A stretch of 64,000 nucleotides of DNA from Seiridium cupressi (lineage: Eukaryota; Ascomycota; Sordariomycetes; Amphisphaeriales; Sporocadaceae), in the NCBI GenBank assembly GCA_036674765.1, contig JARVKI010000024.1, positions 1 through 64,000 of the forward strand. The letters run 5' to 3'. A model generated the notes under the pieces. It was not told where the DNA came from and did not search any database. It saw only the letters and a list, made by a program, of their open reading frames with translations. The position numbers were made by a program, and so were the translations under genes. This document shows positions 46,101-58,433 of this stretch, piece after piece; position 1 is the stretch's first letter, and every line of letters begins with the position of its first letter.

Positions 46101-47416
46101 CTTATGATGTAGTTCATCTACTGGGGGTAAAATGATGTTTATATAAAATCCCGTTGGAAGATGGTGCCCTCTGCGAGCTGAGCCGATGGCAGAGATTTCG
46201 GACATGTCTAGCAAGCTAAATTGATGCATACGGTAGAGGTTGATGGTATACTTATGGAGATGGTCATCAGGATTAATTTCAAAGAAGCTTTGGACCTGGC
46301 CAACCTCTTTATACCAATTTTACATCAGTGGATAAGACAGTGACTCGCCAACTAGGGATGAAAACACAACTCTTATTATTACACCAAACCAAATCAGCCA
46401 AACAGTGCTATTTAGTCATATTGCGTGCAGCCTCCTATAAAAATGCCATGTTTCCATAAGACATCTGCAAACAATTGGGTTCTATGATTCCGTTACTCTA
46501 CCGTCAAACTAGTAGACGAAATTTTGTATGAAAACGCCCAAACAATTACTCCTTGCTGTTCAGGTATCAATCACAAACGTGATCTTAGCCGTTACAAACT
46601 GTCAATACCTCCCACTTCTTGTGTGTCGGAGTTTAGTTCCCTTCTGTGCTTGGCAGTCAAAGCTGACAAAGTGTCGCTCCAAATAGTTCCGATCTTCACC
46701 ACTCTAGACAGTGATACTGTTGTTATGTCAATAGATTTTATCGAATAAATATAAGGAATCTGTGATATATACTCTAATGGCATAGTTCTTGCGTCCATCG
46801 ATATTAAACACGTGTATATCCTGGTTAAGCAGACAGGAATACGGCACTCGAACTGTAAACCTGGATATAAAAGATCACGATGGAGGGGACGTCCCAGGGA
46901 CTTAGGCGCATGAGAATGTTGACCTAAGGATTCGAGAATTTTGAGATACGTCTCGAGCATCCAAGACGAGCACTACAGCTTCTTATTCCCTGTTGGTGAG
47001 ACTCTATGGCTTGTGCAAATCACAAGGTGACGGTGATTGAAATGGTCAGAGATTACACATCTGAAGTCCGAGGGGTTGAATGCGTATGGGGTTTCTGGTA
47101 ACAAGTAGCTACCCTCCAGTAAGCTAGAGTTGGAGCCCGTATTTGGCGCAACATGTTAAGTGGAGTACAGGAAGCATGAAAAGTGGACAAGCTGTATTGA
47201 ATTTAATTTTTGGCCTGCAAATGAACATTCATCTTGAATGTATAGTTACAATTGAAGCTATACATGATTTTTTTCTGATACTACTGAAGAACTAATCTTA
47301 AATACATTCTGATATGATAGATCGACATCAGAGAAGCCTTTTTCAACATTCAAACGACTGGACACCAATGATCGGAGCATGTCAGACCCGAAGATCCACA
47401 ATCCGGAGATGATTGC
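43150..47416. other. Largest gene-poor stretch, 4.3 kb
   Basis: No gene could be supported. The part at 44200-45400 has higher GC and several overlapping open frames of 80-170 codons on both strands, but none has domain text or splice support. 45374-45599 (minus) and 45921-46112 (plus) are similar. The rest is AT-rich. Decayed genes are possible. Confidence 0.45.
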
Positions 47417-48523
47417 TTAAGCAGGACCGCTGTAATGAGCGGCAGGGCGAGCGGTAAGCTTCACGTTGGGGTTGATGCCGACAGTGGCCCAGCCGAAAAT
47501 ACCCTCGTCGACGGTGTCGCCAAGGTAGACGTAGTTGAAGACGGGGTCGGAGGTGGCAGCCTCTTGTCCCATGATACCGTCGCGGCCGTTGACAGTGAAG
47601 GCCTGGGTGTTGGTGCTGTAGGGCGCGATGGCGTCGACCTCCTCGTTCAAGGACTGGTCAAAGAAGAGCTGACCGACCTGGGCAATGGTACCACCAGCGA
47701 TAGTACCGTTGGCGAGAGTGGTAGCACCGATGTGTGCCATGACTAGATTTATGTTAGACGAGCTTTCAATATGCAACGAATCGTCACTCACTGTGGATGT
47801 GGACGGCACGGCCAGTGTAGTGACCGGGCATGATGGCGTCGAAAGAGAGGATACCGTCATCGTCACTGTACTGGATACCACGGAGAGCAGTGTTGTACGC
47901 GGCGTTGGGGTCGTTGGGGTTTCCATTGTTACGAGCACTTACACCACCGTAGACACCAGTGGAGTTGCAGTACCAGGCCTCAAGAGCCACGTTGGAGAGA
48001 GGCTCGCAGGTAGTGGTATCGATGAGCTGGATGTCGAAGGTCAAGGGGACACCAGGCTCGCCATCGGTGATGTCCTCGCGGACAAGTTCACCAGAAACCC
48101 CTGCGAGGCGTCAGCATGACTAAGTCATATCGTTAATCTCTTTGAGGACGTACAGTAGGGGCCCTCGGTGGCGTGAGGCTGCAGGATGCAGGAGCTGTCG
48201 GATCCGAAGATCTCCTCAGGGGTGGAGTCAGGGGTGACGGTCTTGTTGGAGTGGTGGTTGGTGAGCAAGACCTCCTTGAAGGTGCGCTTCTCGAGGCCAC
48301 GCTTCTCACGGAGGTGGTCGAACTTCTCCATGCGGGCACTGACCAGCTTGTGGTCACGAGCCTTGATGGTGCTCTCGCAAGACTTGAGCGAGCGGTACTC
48401 GGGGTGAGCTTGCCAAGCAGCACGCTCGGCGATTTCAGCCTGAATATCGGCACCGGGGTGAGCCATGGCGCCTCCCATGAGGGAGGTTGCCAGGAGGGCA
48501 ACAGTTGATAGGTAGCGAGCCAT
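47417..48523 (-). CDS. Secreted intradiol ring-cleavage dioxygenase-like protein
   Basis: Three exons (48523-48154, 48100-47792, 47742-47417) give 334 residues. A signal peptide (MARYLSTVALLATSLMGGAM plus Ala) starts the chain, followed by a ~100-residue helical, charged pro-like region. The dioxygenase fold then has its landmarks: LQPHATEGPYWVSGELVRED, LSNVALEAWYCNSTGVYGG, YSDDDGILSFDAIMPGHYTG, and RAVHIHIMAH, which carries the two iron-ligating His. The two Tyr ligands are presumably among the Tyr in these blocks. Cytosolic relatives open catechol or protocatechuate rings using non-haem Fe(III). Secreted fungal members act on plant-derived aromatics outside the cell, and that role is inferred here. 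Splicing restores EGPYW and HIHIM precisely. No aromatic-pathway genes lie beside it. Confidence 0.9.
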
Positions 48524-50408
48524 TGTTGATCGACGTTGTTAGACCTTGGCTTGGGATGGGAGGACTCGATTGGGGATGGATGGACCTGTGAAAGTGTGGC
48601 GCAAATCGAAGCTCAGGGAGCGTGATCAATGCTCTTATAGTCGTTCTTTGTACCTAACAATATCTTGCCATCTCCTCCACTCGAGGCGGAATCGACAACG
48701 CGTAGCTACCGTCCAGTTGGTCGCCCATATTGCAACCGCATAGTAAAAATGCAACACTGCTGCGTGAACCTCGGCCTACAGATCATCTATTCCGCGGCGA
48801 TATCATGATAGTTGCAGGATATTGTGGCTCTTTGCCTTCCTGTATGGTAAGTCTCCGGCTGCCATGCGGTAAGCAGGTTGCGTAGGTATACACTAAAATA
48901 GAGCCAGGGTAATTAGTGGTTAGGAGGCTCCCATCTCGCCTCGTGCGTCTCGGTCGTACACAAGCACGAGGGATACCGGGAAGTGCATTAAGCTTCATTG
49001 ACTAAAGGTCGATCTCCGTTGACATGCATCCGTTTACCGAGACTCCATGTGCTGAAAAGCCCGGACTCTTAGAAATAGTCGTCTTGTGATAGGTTCGGCT
49101 GCTGTCAGTTGACTATTCGGGTTAGGTCGTGCGTCTGGGGTAGAGCTTGGGCACTGACGCGTCACGTCTTGGCAGCTGGTTTAAAGAGGCAGGACCTGAC
49201 TGTCAATGGAGATTGACTGCAGCCTTGTTGTCGACTAGAATCTTGTAAAAGGTCTTGGCATCACGACGGATTCAGGCAGCTTTTCATCACCATCACCACA
49301 CCACGCATTCGAACTTCATGGAAAGCAGAAATCGAATGCAAAGTTTGCATTCCACGTACTCAGCAGCGACACGATATGCGGAATGCATAAACTATTAGGA
49401 GCGGTTCCTATGATACGCTGCGGCGTAACTACATATGTTTCGTCGAACACAAGATCTTGTTCTCGAACCGCTGACTTCTTGAGGAGGTCTTGTTGGAGTC
49501 CCATCCATCACATGCGGCTCTTAGCCGCGGCCAACCACCGGGAGACGGGGCTCGTCACCGCCGCCGCCGGGTATCACTGTTGCATAGGATGCTTCTCTAC
49601 GCTGTATGCCGCCCCGCGCTTACCGTCGCGGTGTGAAGGATAAACCAAGGACCTTCCCTCTGCGAACGTGAAGCTTCAACCCCGGGTTGGAGTGCGTGGT
49701 CCTTAACGAATCATACTTCGCATATGCGTCGCGTTGCTGCCTCCAGTTGCTTCACCATCTTGGTTGAACTGCAGCGTGATGCTCCTATGCCACCGAGGGT
49801 AGTTTCATTGTCGTTGTGTAGTATGCTATGGGGTGGCATTCTAGTGGCACAAGCCTTCGGGAACAGCCACCGCCCACCTCCCGAGAAGCCAGAGAGTCTT
49901 GGACGATCCTCATGAACACCAGGTGCTGCTCGCCACTCGAGGGGAAAGCTTGGCAGAAGAGGTCTTGGAAGAATGTTATTGGAAGGCTGCAGACTGTCCC
50001 TGCCAAGAACGACTTACTCAGTTCGGGGAAGAACGTTCACCCCCGAAAGATGACAAGGCCACACTCGAGTTGACATTCACCGTGGCAAGGCGTTTCTTAC
50101 GTCCCTCGAATGTCGCCCTTGTCGACCGAAACAATGGCCATTCTTTCTCGCAGGGTCTGGATCAAGTTGCCTGACGATTATTTGGTAGTGTCCCTGCACT
50201 GTCGGACTACCTATGCACACAACTCTCCTATCTTCGCCCTATACCCTCAGTCTAGGTCTACATGTACCCCGCTCGATCACTCCTACTACTGTTTTGGGTG
50301 AGCCGAAACTCCATAATGGGTATAGCGTTGCCACGGTATCGTCACGACAAGTCTCACTAAAGGTAAGGCTAACAGGGTTGAACCGATTGATGTTCTTGGC
50401 TGCTATGC
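48524..50408. other. Intergenic region
   Basis: Mostly without features. One stretch on the plus strand (about 49870-50174) has coding-like text (LATRGESLAEEVLEECYWKA, then LELTFTVARRFLRPSNVALV) but no ATG, family match or clear splice sites. It is noted and left unassigned. Confidence 0.45.
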
Positions 50409-51642
50409 TCAATCGTAGTAGTTCTGGACCTTCAGTCCCTTGAACTCAAATGAAGTACCCTCACGCTTATCCAATACAGTCTTATAGTGAACGTCCTTGA
50501 CACGAGCACGAACGTATTCAACGCCGGTCGGGACTGGTATGTTAGGGTCCTTGTCCTCATCTGTCAACATACCAAGTTTGTCGAGCACGGGCGACGGCAC
50601 AGGCCGCATAGGCGTATGGTCTCCGGGCCGGCTGAAGTATAGGAGTCCAAGTCGAGGAACATTGATCTGATCCTTAGGGGGCGTTACCACACGGTGGATT
50701 GTCGACTTGATGAAGCCTGCGATTATTGTTAGCTCCTACAGTCGAATCGGCACGGGCGGAGTAGTTACCCTTGGTAAGGAACGACAATGTGTCCGCAGCA
50801 TTGCAGGTGATACCACCGTCCACTGGTCGTACATACTTCCAGTCGCCTTCCGGGGTGCGGATCTGCAGGCCTGCAACATGCTGCGAGAACAACAAGGTCA
50901 GACTTCCAAAGTCTGTGTGTCCGCCCTTGGAATATGCTTGGGCCTTGTCCCATTCCTCTTGAGTCCTGACATTGTAGATCATGTAACGAAGGTGGTCGTC
51001 GGACTCTTCATCGTATGCATGGGCATCCGAGAGATAGTTCTCGGGAAGCTCGAGAATGATGGAAATTAACACAAAAAGCTTGTTGACGACTTTCTCCCAC
51101 AGATCACGATGGAACTTGGCAATCTCCTCCGAGTTCTCTTCTACAACTTCATGCTTGCCGACATTCCCATATGCAGGAGTGGCCTTGGGGACATTGAGCT
51201 ATTCCGTGGTCAGTAATAGGTCGGCTTCCGCGTAGTGATGCTTCAATACCATTTCGATGTTCTCCTTGACTCCAGTATCACCAATCCATCGCGAATTCTC
51301 GCGGTAGCCAAAGTACTCTCCTTCAGCAAAATTGCAAGGGAATCTCCGCTTCTCTTCAAGCGGCTCTTTGAAAAAAGTGTTTCCAATACTGAACTGGCGA
51401 AGTACCCGCTCGTCATCAATACCGGCATTGACAACAGACCAGAAGCCTACTTTTGTCACCGCTTCATAGAGCTGGTCGGCCAGTTCCCTTTTGCCACCAG
51501 GCTCGTCGAAGCGTGAGAGATCGATCTTGGGTAGATCAGCCCACTCAAGTTTCTCTGACGTCACCTGAGGACGACTCCATGGCTTCACGAGCAGCTTCTT
51601 CGTTGAAGAGACAGTGGGTTCATCAAGTGCAATAGGAGCCAT
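50409..51642 (-). CDS. 2-oxoglutarate/Fe(II)-dependent oxygenase (isopenicillin N synthase-like)
   Basis: Three exons (51642-51250, 51198-50769, 50716-50409) give 376 residues. The N-terminal DIOX_N block (LPKIDLSRFDEPGGKRELAD, VGFWSVVNAGID, FFKEPLEEKRRFP) precedes the catalytic jelly roll. Iron ligands are His225 and Asp227 in SKGGHTDFGSLTLLF and His282 in KSTIHRVVTPP. Arg296 (VPRLGLLYFSRPGD) is the likely 2-oxoglutarate anchor, but the usual R-x-S is R-x-G. The first intron is only 51 bases and removes an in-frame TAG. Such enzymes hydroxylate, desaturate or cyclise small molecules; the substrate cannot be told. The start codon is 760 bases from that of an MFS transporter on the other strand, which suggests but does not prove co-regulation in a small metabolic or secondary-metabolite module. 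Confidence 0.9.
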
Positions 51643-52402
51643 ATTGGTGGTATTCTAGAGGGATCAAAACAAGTCTTGTTAATGTCGAAAATGTATCTTA
51701 AGCTTGACTTGGGTGATAGGAGGTTGACAATCACGTATATATCGTTGGAACCTATCCTACACTGCATTGACCGACGTGCTTTAGTGGATCATTAGAGTTC
51801 CCCGCCGTCTCTGTGATAATCGGTAGGTCATCCCGAAGGGGGTGAATCAAGTTTAGCGTGATTGGTTGACCGAGTATATGGCGTGCTTTGTGCGCCGAAC
51901 ACGTGCTTAGTTTGCGGCGGTCTTTGCGCCGTGACCCCATCTCCAACGACCGGCAGCTAGCCCGACTCCAGATTGAAACTCCATTAAACCCTCCTGCCAA
52001 CCGAGTACCGATTGCGTTATGCCTCAGCATCCTGCCGCCGGCCCCCACGCCATTGTCGGCTCATTGCCGCGTGGTGATACCGGCACACGTATCGCCGATC
52101 ACTTGAACTCTTTCAAGACATCGGTTATGCAGCAGGTAGCTAGGCCTTGCTCCAAGTCCATGTTCTCGGATATAAGATCCCCGCATGCGTTCCTACGCCA
52201 TATCGTCGACTATGTCGTGATGAGCTGTGGATTTTGGCGAAATACGTAGTACAAGCGATAAAGATGGTCTGGACAATATGTAAATAGACACGAGCAAGTC
52301 AGTAGCTGTATTCTCCTTCTGTTTCGAGGCTGAGGACCTCTTCCCTGGCCACTCATATCCGTGATCAGCGTGTTTTGCCTTGTTATTTTCCGAAGCAGCA
52401 CC
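51643..52402. promoter_or_regulatory. Shared upstream region of the oxygenase and MFS genes
   Basis: 760 bases between divergent starts. No operator can be named with confidence. Confidence 0.5.
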
Positions 52403-54177
52403 ATGGCTGACAAAGGGCAAGCCAAGTCATTGGCCAATGACGTCTCGGCTTCTGAGCCTATAGGTGAGGCCGGAATAGCCTCCGATACCGAGCTCACGGG
52501 GGCCAATAAGGAGTTCGAAAATAAAGTCATACGAAAAGTCGACTGGTGGCTGGTCGGATTTTATTCTCTGGTCTACATCTTTCGGGTCATAGACTCGGCC
52601 AACTACTCGAACGCCGCGATCATCAATCTGGAAAATGAAACTGGAATCAAGAAACAACTCGGACTCGACGCAGACCAATGGTCCTGGACTTTGTCTATCT
52701 TCGCATACAGTTACTTAATTTTCGAACCACCCAACACATTGCTTCTGAAGACTTTCAAACCCTCGCGATGGATGTTCGTTCTCATTTTGGGTTGGGGAAT
52801 CGCAGCATGCTCGTCGTCATCAGTCATGGACTTTGAAGGGATGATGTGTGCGAGATTTGCTATCGGGATGGCTGAAGCGGGTTTCTTTCCTGCCGTATTA
52901 TATCATGTGGTATGGAATATCACTCTGATAAGACCGATTCAACTCGCTGACGTTTCATTTAGAGTTTCTAGACCCATCCTTAAAACTCGCTAGCATGAAC
53001 TGCCACTGGAGGATTTCCCGATGCACTTTTCCACTCATGCTATACATGCATCGTGATGTTCTATGGCTGACCTGCGTATCATAGATGGCCTTCTGGTACA
53101 AGCCGAAAGAGCTACCTCAACGTGTAGCGATTTTCTACTCAGTAGGGCAGATATCCAGTGCGTTGAGTGGGCTTTTAGCATATGCCATCGGCTTCATGGT
53201 GAGCAGTCTTGGAAAATGATACTTTGAAATCTTTACTAACCTCAGTAACAGGACGGCCTTGGTGGTCTTGCTGGTTGGCGATGGCTATTCCTGCTGGAGG
53301 GACTTCCAGCTATCATACTGGCTTTTGTTGCTATGTCCTGGCTTCCTGATTATCCTGAGACGTCCAAAATGTTGACCGAGGAGGAACGTGAGTTTCTGCG
53401 CGGAAGACTTGGCAAGACTGCACCGATAGGAAAGAAGGGCCATTGGGACGTGGCGACTCTGAAAGTGCTCTTCAAAGACCCTACATTGTATTCGTTCTCA
53501 ATCTATTGGATATGCCACGGCATTGGAGGTTTCGGTGTCGGATACGCACTGCCTACTGTCATTTACGACCTGGGCTTCACCACGACGTCCAAGTCCCAGC
53601 TTATGAACATCGTAAGTCGAGTGTCTAAAAGTCCCAGACCATTCACTGATTATATCTACACAGCCACCATACGTCTCAACATTTCTCTTCCTCAATATTG
53701 TGGGGTATCTCCTACACAAGAAAATTATCCGACCTTGGACGACGGCTATTGCAAGTAAGAGCTCAGTTCCGGACTTCCATAGCGTACCAAACTAATGACC
53801 CAATAGTTGAATTGACCACTATCGTCTGCTACATCATCCTAGTCTCAGTCTCCAATGCAGTCGTCAAGTATCTTGCCCTGATCGTGGCAGTATCTTGTGC
53901 CGGATCGGCGTATCCAGTCATCTGGCCTGAGCGCATCCGGGCCATTGAAGGTACCGTGGCAGCTGGTATCGGCATCGGGTGGACGAATGCGATGGCCCAA
54001 TTTGGTGGCATTGTTGGTCCTCACGTCTACAACACGAACTTTGGTCCGACGTACCGCGTCTCCTACGTGATATGCCTCTGCTTTCTCGTTGTGGCTATCA
54101 CGGCGATTCTGACTTCGTGGTTCCTGGTTCGCCGCAAGGACCGCAGGAGAGCGGCGGGTTTTTCAGAACCACTTTAA
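52403..54177 (+). CDS. MFS transporter, allantoate permease / anion:cation symporter type
   Basis: Five exons (52403-52906, 53085-53198, 53252-53611, 53664-53754, 53807-54177) give about 479 residues and roughly twelve membrane spans. Recognisable ACS/Dal5-family text includes KVDWWLVGFYSLVYIFRVID, ANYSNAAIINLE, ARFAIGMAEAGFFPAVLYH, MAFWYKPKELPQRVAIFYS and the loop WLPDYPETSKMLTEEERE. The C-terminal half has AYPVIWPERIRAIEGTVAAG and FGPTYRVSYVICL. Fungal members import organic anions, vitamins or amide-type nitrogen compounds with protons. The exon 1 donor could be at 52906 or 52909, changing one Val; 52906 fits the family better. The start ATG has a good context (CACCATGG). Divergent pairing with the oxygenase hints at a shared substrate or product, which is inference. 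Confidence 0.9.
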
Positions 54178-55286
54178 GAATAGTCTCTAGATATTCAGTC
54201 CTGATAAAGGTAGATAGCAACGGTTATGGTGTTACTAAGTGAGAGCAAATGGCGAGAACTTGGTTGTTTCGGCAGCAGTGCGTTGAGGGGCGATGTTCAC
54301 CAAATAGGGCCACCTGCTAATGCCGCGTACCTCTCCGTGGAGGACAGTCAGTTTATTTTTGCTGTAATGAATTCAGTATTATTACTGGTGCTAGACAATG
54401 ACCAAGGAGCTTGTGTGGGGGGCATCAGTGTTGCCATGAGCCTGCTCGCGGTACTTGAATAAAAATAAGGGCTGGTTTCTACCAACCAACAACGAGCATG
54501 TTGGCCTAACGGGCTTTAGACCTACTCCTCTTTCATTCGATTGCCACAGCTTGCAACAATGGCACCCCCGGAGTGCAGCGGGAGAGAGACTGGCCTTGCC
54601 CCCCCTTTTTTTGCCGTTTTTTCGAGGTTGCGGATTCAAAGTTCTTTTTCTTTTGAACCTTGCAGCAATTCTCATTTTTTATTGCACCCTTCCGGCTTGA
54701 TATACTTGGAGTCTGCAATTCTCAATCAAATAATGCTTCCAAAATTCGGAAGGGCATGCCTGGTCATGACCTTTGAATGAGTAATAATTGCATCCGCCAC
54801 CATCATGTTCCTCGTATCCCCTCCCTATCGGCCGGTCATCCTGCAGAGATTTTCGAGAGACAGATCAAGCCTGGTTTTCTTGTAGCTTATGCTAAAAGCC
54901 TGGTTCAAATTTTCTGTTCCACGCCCAGTTTGGAGTCCTGTCGCTATATCAGTGCAATGCAGCGAATATCACAGAAAATATCATCTTGTAAATGCAATGT
55001 ATTTCTTATTTTCATTTTGGTTTTCAAAAGGGAATTAAAAATTGAATAGATTCGATAGTGGTAACTACTTTCTTGCAGTAGTTCGTCTTGTCGTTGTGTT
55101 ATGGTTGCTCGGCCAGATATTCGGTTAGTTGTTTTACAAACTCTTGCAGACGTCATCCAGCACTTGTCATCCAGAACTTGTCATGACATTGAGCTGGTAC
55201 TCTGCAACTCTGGGCACCTTTATTCTTTCTTCGCTGACTCCATCACTTCTCTGAACACGGTAATATCTCCCAGGAGGTCAACCACA
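54178..55286. other. Intergenic region
   Basis: AT-rich in its second half. No feature is recognised beyond promoter DNA for the following gene. Confidence 0.5.
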
Positions 55287-56675
55287 ATGAAGAATTGGAC
55301 GGCCAAAGACCTCCTAAAAGACCCCGGTCTTTATTTTGACGGCCACTCATTTGTTAGCGACTTTGATCGCGATGAGCCGAACAGAATCCTAACTGCACTA
55401 AGTGGCTTGCCACTCGACTCAGGCAAGACAGTCCTGAAAGCTCGCATTCGGGAAAAGGTTCTCGAGCTCTTCCAGATCTGTGTCCGCTATGGCCCGGTCT
55501 TTGTCGCCTTTAAGGACAAGTACTCCGAGGTATTTGCAATGGTGGCCAAGGAATGGAAGACATACAATCCACTGAGCTCTCTCGATGTTGAGACAGTCGT
55601 TCGACGTTACATGTTCGCCCGGCAGATGTACAGAGGCCAGCGAAGCTCGACAACAGACCTTACAAAATTCATTGATGAGTTCCGAGTTACCTGGGACGAG
55701 TTGCGTACGTGCTCCTGATATCTAGTATCAGTTTCACCCTCTACACTACTGCTACAATATTCCAGAAACTAGACACTAGGCTGATGTTTCATAGAACGAC
55801 TTGTGGTACAAGATACTCCCATCAACCAGTCGACTTTGGCTGTCCGGCCTGAGCCTTCGGCAGCTATGGCAAACGACTTCCAGTCACTGAACATGGTGAC
55901 TCCCGAACTTCAGCGCGAACAATCTTGGCCAGCCAGTGTCTTTACGGACACTGAGAAGAGGTTTTTCGAGGATGTCCAAATTCGACAAGACCTCACTGGT
56001 ATCAACAAGACCAACCAACAAGTGTCTACAACCCCTAGCATTGCCACCGACGCCATCGACATCAAGAAGCATCTCTGTCAATTCGCACTCTCCCACGAGT
56101 GTCAAGGCGGCTTTGGCACTTTCGGTCTCTACATGGAGCCCATTGTTTTCCATACCACAGCCGACAGAAATCGCGCCTACTTTTCCGCCGCTAGCAGTCC
56201 CAAGGAATATGGCACATTGGACAACTTCGTCAGATTCGGAAAAGAAGTTACCCGATTTAGGGACACGATCTTGGGTCTGGTCACAGACATGTCTCACCGC
56301 ACTGCTCTGGCTATCGTCATCCGACCACTGGACAGATACACGGTGGCACCTCGACAAATGCAGGTACTTGTCATCGACCCGTATTTGCCTGTTCAGGAGG
56401 ACGAGGATCTGGCCCTAATGTGGGACGATTTCCGTGTAGGCATTGCAAACATGCTCTCGGACTTTCCGGACGTGGTTGAGTTTTGGTGGGGTGGCAGTGA
56501 GTTGATAAGAGACCTTGCAACTGAGGATGCATTGGAGGGCTCCTGCAAGGTTATTCATGAGGTCATCACCAATGCGGAATTCCTGAATTTTGGAGAGAAT
56601 GAGCGCGTGGACGGTATGCGTAGCCTCGGATTCTGGCGAACGAATGTATCTCGTCGTACATCACAACACGAGTAG
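55287..56675 (+). CDS. Hypothetical two-exon protein
   Basis: Exons 55287-55704 and 55795-56675 give 432 residues with a phase-1 GT-AG intron. The first exon is helical in style (DRDEPNRILTALSGLPLDSG, SLDVETVVRRYMFARQMYRG). After a variable Ser/Thr/Gln region, the second carries an alpha/beta-looking block with ALAIVIRPLDRYTVAPRQMQ and VLVIDPYLP, then acidic text and DFPDVVEFWWGGSELIRDL. No signal peptide, membrane span or catalytic motif is recognised. The sequence is well formed, with no breaks, so the gene is probably functional. The ATG chosen is the first one after the upstream AT-rich leader that follows a purine at -3; an earlier in-phase ATG at 55101 would add 62 residues of poor quality. 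The 3' end lies 52 bases from the convergent membrane-protein gene. Confidence 0.7.
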
Positions 56676-56727
56676 ACAGCTGAGTTGATTGGTATTGTTA
56701 TTGGTATGGAGGCTGTAATAGGTTGTT

Positions 56728-57840
56728 CTAGCTTAATAGTGGCGTCTGCTCATTGTTGACTATTCCCTCTCCATCATCCTCGTGTCCTTCTGTTCCGTCG
56801 GTATATCTATCGATGGCCTTCTCCCTCAAAACCCAAGCCGCAGACAGCCCGGCTCCTGGCCCAAGGAGGATAGACAGTCCGATGAACGCCAATGTTACTA
56901 TCACACCAGCCTCGACCAAGATCCAGTAGAGAACCGTGAGGCCAATGATCACGACATCGATTTGGATGAAGCGGATGGTGGCCCTGGTCATCTCCTTGCG
57001 ATCATCGTGGCTGAACAAATTCCATATCAAGAGCCCGTGTGCTAATACTGAGCACAAGACCGGTACGGCGTAGACCCCGACAAGCTGCCATTTGCGAGCC
57101 TCAAGGTCATATGGTTCGGGATCTGTAACGGAGTTCACACCGACCACTTTGACCACATATCGGATGGCAGCTACCCAGAGCGGAAAGAAGAGCCACACGG
57201 CAATACTAACCGGATCATTGACGATCAACATGACCAGACTCGGCACGACGAATCCAATCACCACGGCGGCCGGAATAGCCCAGACCTCGACCTGGCTCGA
57301 CAAACACCGCACCTCACGGTCCAGGTCCGAGTTAGCTTCCCTCATTCTCTCCCCCCTGGATGATTCCCTAGCCGCCTGAATGTCCTTTGCCCTCCTCAAG
57401 AAGCTGGGGACAATGACAAGATCCCACACCAGAACGCCGCCAATCAAGTTGAACACCAGCCAAGGGATAGTAGGTTTTGAAATGACCCGGCTGGGCTTGT
57501 TGCAGAGCCGTGCCGACTCCACGAGATTTGTCGCCAGCAGCGCCGACACGAAGCTAAGAATGACGCTCATGCGGGCGAACGAGCGCGCCGACGCGTTGGC
57601 GAATTGGAAAAAGCTGATGAGGAAGCACGAGGGTGGTCCAATGACGGGTATCCTAGACAGGGAGTGCAGGCGCGAGTGCGCGCGACATTGCGAGTACAGC
57701 GCCGGGATGTTGTAGTCCGAGTGCAGCACCAGCATGACGATGGCCAGGACTGCGAGGAGAACGGGCACAATGAGAAGCCATGGTAGGCGGAGCCGTAGGA
57801 CGAGAGGCCGATGTGTTCGCCTCTGTTGAGTGTGCTCCAT
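56728..57840 (-). CDS. Polytopic membrane protein with acidic dileucine tail
   Basis: An intronless gene of 370 residues with about eight hydrophobic spans. The first (LPWLLIVPVLLAVLAIVMLVL) begins near residue 19. Others are near 90, 128, 190, 213, 256, 295 and 315. A charged cytosolic loop (RAKDIQAARESSRGERMREA) separates the third and fourth. The C-terminus ends in an acidic stretch and NNEQTPLLS, a dileucine-type sorting signal often seen on vacuolar or endosomal membrane proteins, so such a location is inferred. No transporter family signature or catalytic residue could be recognised. Composition and codon use look like neighbouring genes. It sits between the hypothetical gene, which converges on it, and the mL57 gene upstream on the same strand. 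Confidence 0.75.
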   Translation of the reverse strand: MEHTQQRRTHRPLVLRLRLPWLLIVPVLLAVLAIVMLVLHSDYNIPALYSQCRAHSRLHSLSRIPVIGPPSCFLISFFQFANASARSFARMSVILSFVSALLATNLVESARLCNKPSRVISKPTIPWLVFNLIGGVLVWDLVIVPSFLRRAKDIQAARESSRGERMREANSDLDREVRCLSSQVEVWAIPAAVVIGFVVPSLVMLIVNDPVSIAVWLFFPLWVAAIRYVVKVVGVNSVTDPEPYDLEARKWQLVGVYAVPVLCSVLAHGLLIWNLFSHDDRKEMTRATIRFIQIDVVIIGLTVLYWILVEAGVIVTLAFIGLSILLGPGAGLSAAWVLREKAIDRYTDGTEGHEDDGEGIVNNEQTPLLS

Positions 57841-58433
57841 CTTGTTTCCGATGTTGAGGAGCTGTTTTGATGCTCAGGCAGAAATAGGTGGTCGGCATAG
57901 GGAGATGACGGGCGTCTAAATTGAAGTTGTTAGATGGCCCATTCGGGCCAAGCGTGCATGTACGGCTTCCGTGCGCTAGCCTCAGTTCTCGGAGCTGTTG
58001 CTCCTCAGGGTTCTTATTGGTAACACGACGCGCATCATGTCAGTGATCTTATCTTGTCATAATCATCTCTCATTTGTATCAGCTGCTTAGTCCATATGAT
58101 ACTCACAAAGTTCTTCGCAATGGAAATGTCTTTGAAGGAAAATACCAACAGCTTCATAACGAGCATGCTTGTTGGACATCTGCTGGAAGCCAGCCATCCG
58201 TTGCGATAGCCACCCTCACTTTTCAGCCTACCTAGTCTAGTATTCTCATAACCCCAGAGTGCGCAAGAACGGCATACAGCCGAGCTCAGAGGTGGTCAGT
58301 TTGTAATATGTTGGGGTTCTGATATTCAGTAATCTGTCCATCTATCTGGTCATTTCTCCTCTGCGCCAGTTGACAGTGTACAATTGTATCGTACATATGT
58401 ATTGTTACAAGGGGCCATACTTGATGATCCTGT
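57841..58433. other. Intergenic region
   Basis: About 590 bases between two minus-strand genes. No feature is recognised. Confidence 0.5.
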
